46,358 nucleotides of DNA from Chlamydiota bacterium (lineage in GTDB: Bacteria; Chlamydiota; Chlamydiia; Chlamydiales; Parachlamydiaceae). The notes beneath the pieces were generated by a model. It ran no database searches. It saw nothing but the letters and a program-made list of their open reading frames with translations, and had not been told where the DNA came from. This document shows positions 33,833 through 42,048 of the stretch, piece by piece; position 1 is the first letter of the stretch; every line of letters starts with the position of its first letter. The stretch spans positions 1 to 46,358 of the forward strand of contig JABDBC010000012.1 in the NCBI GenBank assembly GCA_013288825.1, given 5' to 3'. A program made the position numbers and the translations under genes.

Positions 33833-35563
33833 ATGCTAAAAAAACTAGGAATGTTAGCTTCGTTCCTGTTTCTGGGTGCAATTACATTGGTCGGTTGTTC
33901 TGATAACCGCTCCGATAAAAATTGCGAGCCAGTCTGCGAACGGCCTTGTCCAACTGTGTGCCCAGAGCCATGCAGGCCTGTGTGCCCAGAACCTTGTGCA
34001 CCTGCTTGCCCTCCAGAATGCAGGCCAATATGCCCACCTGCTTGCCAACCCGTGTGCCCACCAGCGTGTCAGCCTGTGTGCCCACCACCTTGCAAGCCTG
34101 TGTGCCCGCCACAATGTAAACCTGTGTGCCCACCTCCATGTCCAGCGCCTTGCCCACCTCCATGTGAGCCTGTGTGCTGCAAACCATTGCCAAAGGCATG
34201 CCATTCAAGCAATGCTGAGTTAAATTGCTTGAATTACGTTACAGTGCGCGCACGCAATCCACATATGTGCTTGCTTGGCGAACAGTATCCGTTAGACTTT
34301 GATGTACATGCTTGCGTCGATGTGTGCGATGTCACAATCACAACACATCTTCCTGAAGGTGTTTCATTCATTAAGAGTGATCCCCCAGCACAAATAGAAG
34401 GAAAAAAACTGACCTGGACAATTGGACCCATGAGCAAAGGCGAATGCCGTCCAGCACGCGTTTGGTTAAAATGCGAATGTGAAGGACCTCTGTGCGCATG
34501 TTTCTGCGCTACAGCAACACCAGTACAGTTTTGTGCATTACTTTGCGCAAAGCCTATCCTGACTTGCGAAAAGTGTGGTCCTGAGCAAGTATGCCCAGGC
34601 GATGCTGTACACTATACAATCACAGTGACAAACCGTGGTAGCTGCACTGCAGAAGATGTTGTCGTCGTTGACAATATCCCACCTGAAATGGAACATAGCA
34701 GCTGCTTAAAGACATTGTCATTTAAACTTGGTTGCTTAGAACCTTGCCAAACAAAACGCGTTAACATTTGCTTAACGGCAGTGAAACGTGGTAAGGCTTG
34801 CAACACAGCTGTTGTATCTGCTTGCAATGCGGACTCTGTTTCTTGCCAATGGTGCACATGCGTATGCTGCTGCGGCGTTGAGTTAGACAAGACAGGACCA
34901 AAAGAAGTGGCGATTGGCAAAAATGCTGATTACCAAATCACAGCAGTTAACACTGGGGATCTTCCATTGACAGATGTCGTCATCACTGACACAGCACCTA
35001 ATGCAACTTCAATCGTTGCAGCACCTGGTGCAACTATCAATGGCAACCAAGCAGTTTGGAGAATTCGTGAAATGAAACCTGGTGATAAGGCAAACTACAC
35101 CATTTCATTAACGACATGTACTCCTGGTTGCTTCACAAACAAAGTGTCGCTGATCGATTGTCAAGATTGCAACGCTTGTTCTGAATTCACAACACGTTGG
35201 AGAGGTCGTCCAGCACTCAATGTATGTATCGTTGACAGTGAATCTCCAATTTGTATTGGTGAACACACAATGTATACAATCTCTGTCGTAAACCAAGGCT
35301 CTGAAGCAGATTCAAATGTTGCGGTAACAGTGCGTTTCCCCAACGAATTGACTCCAACAAGTGTCAATGGTGATGCTAGAGGGACTATTTCTGGCCAGAC
35401 AGTAACATTTGCTCCTGTAAACAATGTACGTCCAAGACAAACTTTGACATACAAAGTGGATGCAGTAGCTAAGTCTTCTGGCGATGCCCGTGTGATTGTA
35501 GAAGTATCTTCTGATGCAATCAAGACACCAATCATACAACAGGAAAGCACGATTGTGAACTAA
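33833..35563 (+). CDS. omcB: Large cysteine-rich outer-membrane protein OmcB
   Basis: A 576-residue protein. Residues 1-21 are a signal peptide ending LVGC, a lipobox-like site at C22. Residues ~30-120 are a Cys/Pro tract (units such as CPPPCKPVCPPQCKPVCPP) that looks like the OmcA mature sequence. From ~125 on there are DUF11/CARDB-like repeats typical of OmcB: CVDVCDVTITTHLPEGVSFI, YTITVTNRGSCTAEDVVVVD, TAVNTGDLPLTDVVITDTAP and a C-terminal SSGDARVIVEVSSD. In Chlamydiae it forms the disulfide-cross-linked periplasmic or outer-envelope lattice. The ribosome site aaaggag is strong and an intrinsic terminator follows. Confidence 0.95.
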   Translation: MLKKLGMLASFLFLGAITLVGCSDNRSDKNCEPVCERPCPTVCPEPCRPVCPEPCAPACPPECRPICPPACQPVCPPACQPVCPPPCKPVCPPQCKPVCPPPCPAPCPPPCEPVCCKPLPKACHSSNAELNCLNYVTVRARNPHMCLLGEQYPLDFDVHACVDVCDVTITTHLPEGVSFIKSDPPAQIEGKKLTWTIGPMSKGECRPARVWLKCECEGPLCACFCATATPVQFCALLCAKPILTCEKCGPEQVCPGDAVHYTITVTNRGSCTAEDVVVVDNIPPEMEHSSCLKTLSFKLGCLEPCQTKRVNICLTAVKRGKACNTAVVSACNADSVSCQWCTCVCCCGVELDKTGPKEVAIGKNADYQITAVNTGDLPLTDVVITDTAPNATSIVAAPGATINGNQAVWRIREMKPGDKANYTISLTTCTPGCFTNKVSLIDCQDCNACSEFTTRWRGRPALNVCIVDSESPICIGEHTMYTISVVNQGSEADSNVAVTVRFPNELTPTSVNGDARGTISGQTVTFAPVNNVRPRQTLTYKVDAVAKSSGDARVIVEVSSDAIKTPIIQQESTIVN

Positions 35564-35595
35564 GTTCAATCGTAACTGTTGTGAGTAATGCCAAA

Positions 35596-35632
35596 GGCGG
35601 TTTGTGCGAAAGTGCAAACCGCCCTTTTTTTT
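35596..35632 (+). terminator. Intrinsic terminator of omcB
   Basis: The stem ggcggtttg / caaaccgcc around tgcgaaagtg is followed by ctttttttt. It starts 33 bases after the omcB stop. Confidence 0.92.
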
Positions 35633-35696
35633 GAATTATGAAGGATGAAGGATAAAGGATGAAACATGAACTAAAAATGTTTAGGACTTGCCTGAT

Positions 35697-36056
35697 ATGA
35701 CAATCAAAACACCATCACTGACAAAGTTTTTAAATTGGTCTGCAAAAAAAGCAGGCAACCCAATAACATTTGCACTGGCTCTCTTTTTATTGGTGGTTTG
35801 GGTCATCTTCGGAGTGATTTGGGGCTTTAGCAATACATCGATATTAATTCTCAATACAGTTGCTACAGTCAATGCGACGTTGATGGTTTTCATCATTCAG
35901 AATACCCAAAACAAAGAAAGCAAAGCACTCCATTTAAAAATTGATGAATTGATACGAGCCACTAAAGAAGCTACGAACGAGTTGATTGCGATTGAAGAAA
36001 AGGAAGAGGAAGAATTAGAAATGATCAAAAGGAAAATCTTCCCTCAAGAAAAATAG
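35697..36056 (+). CDS. Low-affinity iron permease-like small membrane protein
   Basis: A 119-residue protein with two membrane helices: ITFALALFLLVVWVIFGVIW and a second over TSILILNTVATVNATLMVFI. The following IQNTQNKESKALHLKIDELI is the typical sequence of the low-affinity iron permease family (Pfam Iron_permease). The C-terminus is an acidic coiled tail. The start is ATG 35697 (agga at good spacing) rather than TTG 35688. Iron transport is the family label and has little direct support in bacteria, so treat the role as tentative. Confidence 0.8.
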   Translation: MTIKTPSLTKFLNWSAKKAGNPITFALALFLLVVWVIFGVIWGFSNTSILILNTVATVNATLMVFIIQNTQNKESKALHLKIDELIRATKEATNELIAIEEKEEEELEMIKRKIFPQEK

Positions 36057-36066
36057 ACTTTTATAT

Positions 36067-36160
36067 ACGCATCAGGACTTTTTCGCGCGAGGACGGTTCT
36101 AGGGAGCAACGAATCGGCATTTTAAGCAAGAATTTGCAAGAACCGTATAGCCTGATGCGT
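36067..36160. terminator. Large hairpin between convergent genes
   Basis: acgcatcagg (36067-36076) pairs with cctgatgcgt (36151-36160), and inside it acggttct (36093-36100) pairs with agaaccgt (36139-36146). It lies between two convergent stop codons and may act as a bidirectional terminator or be a decayed palindromic repeat. Confidence 0.5.
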
Positions 36161-36181
36161 TAGCGGCGACAGAAAATCATT

Positions 36182-37738
36182 TTAGTAAACAGACCCAAAC
36201 AAACTCGGTAAAAATAAACCTGAATCCACTTTGAATGTATCTGCAATATCAAGCGCCCCTTCAATGGTTATATCTTTGCGACGCTGCATTAATGGGGTTA
36301 TATATTTTTTTCCTGAAAGAGGCCGCACCCTTTGCTCTAATCTAGAAACCATGCTTTTACTCATCGGTTTTCCTGGGAACAGCTTTTTAAATTCTTTAAC
36401 AAAATCTGGCTGGAGCCAATCACGATAGTCAATTCGCAATTTGCGAAATAGGCCTGATCGATAGGTTCGTTCAGCATCTAACATCTCTTTAAAGTCATTG
36501 CGCAAATCGCGCAGCAACTTGTCTATCTTGTCTTCATGCTTGGAAACAAAGGTTGTTACAGCCGATTGAAATCTTTTGACTCTTTTTCTTGTTTCAACAT
36601 CCTCTATCGGCATACTTTCTAAATACTGCATTTCTAAATATGCGGCGGTTCTTCCTAACAGTTTTTCAATAATAACACGTTCCCTTCCGGATGAATCTCT
36701 TAAAATGGCAAATTCTAACAAATATTTTTGGGGGCCATGTATCTTCGCTCTCACATCATCAATCCGTTTTGCAATCCTGCTCTCAACAATCGATCCAAAA
36801 CGAATAATCTTAAATCGCTCTTTAAAAACAATCTCTCTTAAAATGGCTTCTTTGGGATCATCTTTGTCAATGATGACGCCTAATAATTGAGTGAAAAACT
36901 CCGGTCGAAGACTTGCCAATGAAACTTCTGAAATAGCTTTGATGTACTCTTTTAAAACATGGCAACGCGGGTCAGTAGACTTCAGTAACTTTACTTCCTT
37001 TTCACAAGCTCTCTCGAATTCTTTAATAAAATCAAGTGTTGCAATGACGGGATCTAGGCGACCTTTTGCAACGAGATTGGTTATATCGACGACTGTACGC
37101 CTTAATTTTCCTCTTCCATCAATAAGTTCATCAGCACCATTAACAGCCTCATTCATTCCTATAGTTGAGTTATTTTGGCTATAAAAATATGAGCCTTTCA
37201 AATAAACAAAGCAGTGAGGAGATTTGGCTTTGGGATTTGTTTCTAGCTTCTCAATATACTCTTCCCATTCCGTTTGTGAACAGGCAACAAGGCAAGGAGT
37301 TGTGCTTGGGTGAGCTGCCTCCCGACGATGTACTATCTTCTCTTTGCCGTCAGCTTCTTTCATCCATAATTTCGGGGCTGATCCTATTTGCATATCAGCT
37401 CCGTTACTTTCAAAATGAAATGGCATATTATAACACACGATACATTGCATAAACATCAAGGCAATGCGACGCTCAACTGCTTCACCAATACCTTCACGAT
37501 TGAGATCAACGATCCCTTCGGGTTCGGAATAAAGGACCAATTCTTCTGGAGTGAGATCCTCGCTTCTGTCAATAACCTCTTTTCGTTCTCCACGATCAAG
37601 CACCGGAGAATTGCTCCCATGCTGTAGCCATGGCCTTTCTCTATCGCAATGTACCGTCACCCTCCTTTCAGCAACGGGAAAGGCGTAGTCTGATGCAGAT
37701 TTGGCTGCATGATGTGATGACAATCCACTAGGTTCCAT
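36182..37738 (-). CDS. Unrecognised protein with a possible C-terminal HTH
   Basis: A 518-residue soluble protein. There is no signal peptide, membrane helix or obvious catalytic motif. The N-terminal third has Cys/Trp-containing sequence (MFMQCIVCYNMPFHFES, TTPCLVACSQTEWEEYIEKL); the middle (~200-430) is mainly helical and charged. The last ~70 residues read FVKEFKKLFPGKPMSKSMVS RLEQRV, then ITIEGALDIADTFKVDSGLF, which resembles a Cro/XRE-type helix-turn-helix by eye. This is inference. The ATG at 37738 has an aggagg site. The gene is convergent with the iron-permease-like gene and downstream of the small membrane protein on the same strand. Confidence 0.75.
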   Translation of the reverse strand: MEPSGLSSHHAAKSASDYAFPVAERRVTVHCDRERPWLQHGSNSPVLDRGERKEVIDRSEDLTPEELVLYSEPEGIVDLNREGIGEAVERRIALMFMQCIVCYNMPFHFESNGADMQIGSAPKLWMKEADGKEKIVHRREAAHPSTTPCLVACSQTEWEEYIEKLETNPKAKSPHCFVYLKGSYFYSQNNSTIGMNEAVNGADELIDGRGKLRRTVVDITNLVAKGRLDPVIATLDFIKEFERACEKEVKLLKSTDPRCHVLKEYIKAISEVSLASLRPEFFTQLLGVIIDKDDPKEAILREIVFKERFKIIRFGSIVESRIAKRIDDVRAKIHGPQKYLLEFAILRDSSGRERVIIEKLLGRTAAYLEMQYLESMPIEDVETRKRVKRFQSAVTTFVSKHEDKIDKLLRDLRNDFKEMLDAERTYRSGLFRKLRIDYRDWLQPDFVKEFKKLFPGKPMSKSMVSRLEQRVRPLSGKKYITPLMQRRKDITIEGALDIADTFKVDSGLFLPSLFGSVY

Positions 37739-37816
37739 AACTTCCTCCTGGTTTTTTATGCGGACACACTGTCGTACACATTTTCAGGAGAAGTTACTTT
37801 GTTGACAAGATATTTT

Positions 37817-38023
37817 TTAAGCGATGACCCTCAATAAGGCCATTGCATGTTCAGTGGATTTTGGCTTGCCGCCGGTTTTTTCTATCACAGTCTGAACAAG
37901 ACCATGGAAGAATTCATAGACTGCAGAAGCCCATGAAACCAATGTTTGGAATGCATCTGGGAAGAATATATAAATTAAATAGAAAATAAAGCCAAAAACA
38001 AAGAAATTAATGATAACGCGCAT
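37817..38023 (-). CDS. Small membrane protein downstream of MFS-acyltransferase gene
   Basis: A 68-residue protein with one strong N-terminal membrane helix (VIINFFVFGFIFYLIYIFF) and a short tail with a second moderately hydrophobic stretch (TLVSWASAVYEFFHGLVQTV). ATG 38023 is preceded by gagagg. It starts 16 bases after the stop of the MFS-acyltransferase gene and so is probably cotranscribed with it. The function is unknown; a small partner subunit is possible. Confidence 0.65.
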   Translation of the reverse strand: MRVIINFFVFGFIFYLIYIFFPDAFQTLVSWASAVYEFFHGLVQTVIEKTGGKPKSTEHAMALLRVIA

Positions 38024-38039
38024 AATAACCTCTCATGAT

Positions 38040-39866
38040 CTAAATGGTCTCAGAGACTGGATTTAATCCTTTCTTCGCCATAGTTGAGGGAGATTGCGAC
38101 GCAGAGGACAAGTCTTCCTCGTTGTGATGGTCTCCCCAGGCTACAGTTTCAAAAGTCACAGAAGCAGGTACGCGAAACTTATTCATCAAACGTGTGAAAA
38201 AGCGCGGCCTATTCTGTTTTACTCCTTTCTCTATACGTACCAAGATCATGGGATATTTTTCACGCAAAATTTGTTGTATTAGGTCAGCATGTTTTAATTT
38301 TTCAAATTCATAGTCTACATTATGGTCATTAATAAAGATGCAAACAGATATGCCTTTATTTAAAGTTTCTTTGATGGCCGTAAGACTTCTTGGATTATTT
38401 TCTAAAGATTCGATTTCAGGAACTAAGACAACGCGAAGCAAGCGATAGATTCTTTTGAGCCACTTGGAATGCTCCTGTTCTCGCTCAATAAAGAATCGCA
38501 TTCTTCTGCGCTGAGCTCCTAACAAAAGGAGGGTATCATTCCAAGCGGTATGAGTGCAAACGTATAAGGCAGGACCTGTGGGAATGTGATTTTGACCACC
38601 GAACTCTGTGGCGAAATGCAACCGAGATAGGATCATACCAACAAATCGAGTGAGGTAATCAAAAAAGAGAAATGTATAAATGCAAGTTACAATCGAGGAA
38701 AGAATGCCCAAAATGGTGAATCCTTGTGCAGCAGAGAAACCAAAAACTTGGGAAACCAAATAGAGTAATCCTGACGCACAGAGAACGCCGAAGAAACTCA
38801 AAAAAGTACTCGAGGCAACAGCCTGGCCAATAATTTGTTTAGGGCTTGCAATCTGCACATAGGAATCAAGAGGAATAAGGTAAATTCCTCCAAATAGTCC
38901 GATAATGATTACTAAGGGAATGCATACCATGAGATTGTGGGAAAAGAAATCTAACATGAAGAAACTAATTGAAATCCCAAGTACTGCTAAAGGAGAAAGG
39001 GCAAGTTCGACAGTTTTTCCTGAAATTTTTCCGGCTATTATAGAACCGGTGCCAATGCCGATGGCAGTAAGCAGAAAGAGGTACCCGCCTTGGACGTCTG
39101 TTAGATTCAGAGACTGCACGGCAAAGGGGATGACATTTAGCTGCACGTAGGCGGCTAGAAAGAGGAAGAATGCAGAGCCCAAAATAGCAGCAAGGAGGGA
39201 TGGCTCGGACTTCACTTTGTTAAGAGTTTTATAAATTTCAGAAATGAAGTGAACATTGAGCTCTTTTCTGGAGCCAGACGGTTGGGTGTATTCAATGCAA
39301 AAACTGGTAATGACCCCTATAAATGAAACGACAATGCAAAAAATCGAAGCTATTGTGAAGTTGCGCCCTGTAATATCGAGCAAAAATGAAGCTAAGAACG
39401 TCCCGAAGATAATTGCTAAGTAGGTGCAGGAAGTCATGATGCCATTGGCTTTAGAAATCCGTTCTGGTGGGAGCAATTCTGGCAGAATCCCATATTTAGA
39501 GGGGCTAAATAAAGCAGCTTGGGTAGCTAAAAGGAATAGGATGAGGTATGAACCTATTTTACTTGAGTACAAAAATGCGAGTAAGCCAACGACCATCGTG
39601 ACGAGTTCAAAGATTTTAGTGGCAAAAATGATCCTACTTTTGCTGTACCGATCAGCTAAAGTGCCTGCAGAGGAAGAGAATAGGAGAAAGGGCAAAACAA
39701 ATATGGCACCAGTGGTTGCAAGGATGACGGGACTATTTTGGATACCCTCTAACTGTATAAAAAAAAAGATGATCAGGAGTTTATAAATGTTGTCATTCAT
39801 CGAACCAAGAAACTGCGTGATGTTAAGAAAAGCGAACGATGAAGGGCGCTTGTCCAGAAGTTGCAT
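38040..39866 (-). CDS. MFS transporter (LplT-like) fused to PlsC-type acyltransferase
   Basis: A 608-residue fusion. Residues ~10-410 are an MFS domain of the lysophospholipid transporter type (FLNITQFLGSMNDNIYKLLI, RYSKSRIIFATKIFELVTMV). Residues ~425-590 are a glycerolipid acyltransferase domain with HTAWNDTLLLLG (the HxxxxD motif near 438). In full-length Aas proteins a third AMP-binding acyl-ligase domain follows; it is absent here and the protein ends in a Ser/Pro tail. A role in flipping and reacylating host or own lysophospholipid is likely. The start is ATG 39866 because GAGG lies 6 bases upstream, the upstream ATG 39878 overlapping that site. Confidence 0.87.
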   Translation of the reverse strand: MQLLDKRPSSFAFLNITQFLGSMNDNIYKLLIIFFFIQLEGIQNSPVILATTGAIFVLPFLLFSSSAGTLADRYSKSRIIFATKIFELVTMVVGLLAFLYSSKIGSYLILFLLATQAALFSPSKYGILPELLPPERISKANGIMTSCTYLAIIFGTFLASFLLDITGRNFTIASIFCIVVSFIGVITSFCIEYTQPSGSRKELNVHFISEIYKTLNKVKSEPSLLAAILGSAFFLFLAAYVQLNVIPFAVQSLNLTDVQGGYLFLLTAIGIGTGSIIAGKISGKTVELALSPLAVLGISISFFMLDFFSHNLMVCIPLVIIIGLFGGIYLIPLDSYVQIASPKQIIGQAVASSTFLSFFGVLCASGLLYLVSQVFGFSAAQGFTILGILSSIVTCIYTFLFFDYLTRFVGMILSRLHFATEFGGQNHIPTGPALYVCTHTAWNDTLLLLGAQRRRMRFFIEREQEHSKWLKRIYRLLRVVLVPEIESLENNPRSLTAIKETLNKGISVCIFINDHNVDYEFEKLKHADLIQQILREKYPMILVRIEKGVKQNRPRFFTRLMNKFRVPASVTFETVAWGDHHNEEDLSSASQSPSTMAKKGLNPVSETI

Positions 39867-40010
39867 GATAATCCTCATAAAATAAGTGTATACAGATCAT
39901 GCTACAGGACAGATCTTTTTTTTGTAAGCTTATACTTTGGCTAATGCAACCTGCTAGTAGAAAAATGACAGAATATGAAGACATAATCCTACAAAACGGC
40001 AATTGACTTT

Positions 40011-40296
40011 GGTGCCGGCCCTCCGGGACGGTATTTTGGGGTGACGCTATTCCCAGGCTTCGCTTACCCCTCCGGGGAGCTTCAGCCTGGGCTATTACAT
40101 GAACAGGCCCTCCGGGCTGTTTGCAAAGTCTTTTATATGCTGTGCTAAATATGCCGAGGCGGTTCAGCAAACAAAAGAGGTTGCAAACAGCCCGGAGGGC
40201 CTGTTCATGTAATAGCCCAGGCTGAAGCTCCCCGGAGGGGTAAGCGAAGCCTGGGAATGGCGTCACCCCAACAGACCGTCCCGGAGGGCCGGTACC
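40011..40296. repeat. Palindromic element family A, copy 6
   Basis: It begins ggtgccggccctccgggacg and ends gtcccggagggccggtacc. Inner motifs are CCCAGGCTTCGCTTACCCCT and AGGCCCTCCGGGCTGT with complements. The central segment (tgctgtgctaaatatgccga, ggcggttcagcaaac) resembles the centre of copy 2 (gccgaagcggttcaacaagc). It lies between two divergently transcribed genes. Confidence 0.85.
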
Positions 40297-40398
40297 ATTT
40301 TTAGGATAATTCAAGTTTGAAATTGCTGGAAAATTCAATTTTTATGTATCCTTAGAAACTCTATAAACCCAGTCACACACTTTTCAAGCAGAATCCAT

Positions 40399-41671
40399 AT
40401 GAAAATATCCCCCACGTTGAAGTGCCTAGTCTTGCTGCTCATTTATTCAGTTCACCTTGCTGGACTGGCTCCACAGATCTATACAGAGTCTGATCCCGAT
40501 GCTTTTATTGAAAATTGCATCAATGTCATCAACGGCGACTATTGTGAATCTGCTACAGATTTGGTCATTGCCGGACCCGATGCATTAATCTTACAACGGT
40601 ACTACAGCACAAAAGACATCATTACAGGCGCCCAAGATGGTGCTTGGAGGATGCTTCCACAGAGATTTCTTGTGATTAGCAAGGATGTCTCAGGAAGAAC
40701 TGCCAACGTGAGGAACGAGCAATTTGAATGGCAAGGTCAAAGCATTAAAAGGCCCCAATCCACAATCTGGGGCGGCTGAAATCGAATGTTCTTTTCATTA
40801 TGGAAATGGTTACACCGATGTGTTTAATGCTGTCGGAGTTAAAACTCGATATATCTACGACAGTCGTTTTCAGCTAGTGGCCATAGAAAGGTATGACGAT
40901 CAAGAAAATCAGTACCGCATAGAACAAAAATATTGGGGAAAAACAAAATCAGATGCTGGGCTTCTTCTAGCAAAAACGATTGCAGATGGCAGTGGCAATA
41001 TTCGTTCCTATCGCTCTTTTCAATACGACAAATGGGGCAATGTTCTTGAGGAAACTCTCCCAGGAGTTGGTCTCCCAGAAGTTATCGAAGAAAAAGCCTG
41101 GGATCTCAAAACAAAACAGCAAATTTTAATTAAAAAGCTGGTGAATACATATGATGACCAATCCAACCTCCTCTCTTGCATCACGTATGATGCAAATGGC
41201 CAATATGCCTTTACAGAAAGAAGGACGTACAATGTTTTGGGACAAGTGATCTCACAAACAGACGCTGCTGGAAGGGAGACTGTTTATAACTATGATGCTG
41301 TTGGAAATCAAACGTTTATCCAGAACGAAAATAGACTTACTACCATCAGTTATGACTTGCAAAATCAGCCGATCGAAACCACCGAAATAACAGCTGCAGG
41401 GCAATGCACCACCGTTAATTCATATGACATCCTGGGTAGGAAAATTTGTTCAACAGATCGATTTGGCAATTCTACGTTTTTTGAATACGATGCTTTCGAT
41501 CGTTTGGCAAAAGTCACTTATCCAGAAGTTATTGAAGAAAATAATCAACTCATTCGACCTCGCTTTACATATTCTTACGATATCTTTGGAAATGTTGTAA
41601 CCATTCAAGATCCGATGGGATTTATCACTTCAAAATCCTATAACTTGCGCGGAGATCCTACAAAAATGTAA
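40399..41671 (+). pseudogene. Truncated, frameshifted RHS/YD-repeat protein gene
   Basis: The 5' part (40399-40779) encodes a signal peptide (LKCLVLLLIYSVHLAGLAP) and the RHS N-terminal stretch GDYCESATDLVIAGPDALIL QRYYS. The reading frame then shifts at about 40735-40780 and continues to 41671 with YD repeats (YIYDSRFQLVAIERYDDQ, YDAVGNQTFIQNENRL, YDAFDRLAKVTYPE, YDIFGNVVTIQDPMG). The end is abrupt: the stop TAA is the first base triplet of a TAATGGAC palindrome and the usual RHS core and toxin tip are missing. It is probably a non-functional remnant of a secreted RHS protein. Confidence 0.82.
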
Positions 41672-41786
41672 TGGACCGTAGTAGACTGTAATGGACTCTA
41701 ATGGACAATACAATACGTCCATTACAGTCCACTACGGTCCATTACAGTCCATTATCGTCCATGTCCATTATGTCCATGTCCATTAT
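41669..41786. repeat. TAATGGAC / GTCCATTA palindrome, copy 3
   Basis: Units taatggaccgtagtagactg, taatggactctaatggac face cgtccattacagtcc, actacggtccattacagtcc and cgtccatgtccattatgtcc. It begins exactly at the stop codon of the RHS remnant. Beyond it (41830-41930) a degenerate element A-like segment follows (gatacccaggcctccgcttc, atctgggctgtgaaat). Confidence 0.75.
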
Positions 41787-42048
41787 CTTATTATCTCCAC
41801 GAATTTTAAATGCCGTCCTTACAGGGCTCTGGATGGGGTTATGACGATACCCAGGCCTCCGCTTCGCTCCGATCTGGGCTGTGAAATTTCGTCCCTTCGG
41901 GCCTGCGAGTGGCCTCAAAAAAGGGCAGAACAAAACCACAAAGACTTTCTCTTAAAATGTCGATTCGTTTCACCCCAAGCCAGACCCTAATCCTTAGCTT
42001 GCTTACATCGTAAATAGTACTCACACCCATATGCAGGTGCGGTACATC

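Noticed and set aside
33854-34223. Three long frames overlapping the start of omcB on both strands
   Set aside because: They arise from the Cys/Pro codon repeat of omcB read in other frames; omcB itself has a signal peptide, ribosome site and homology.
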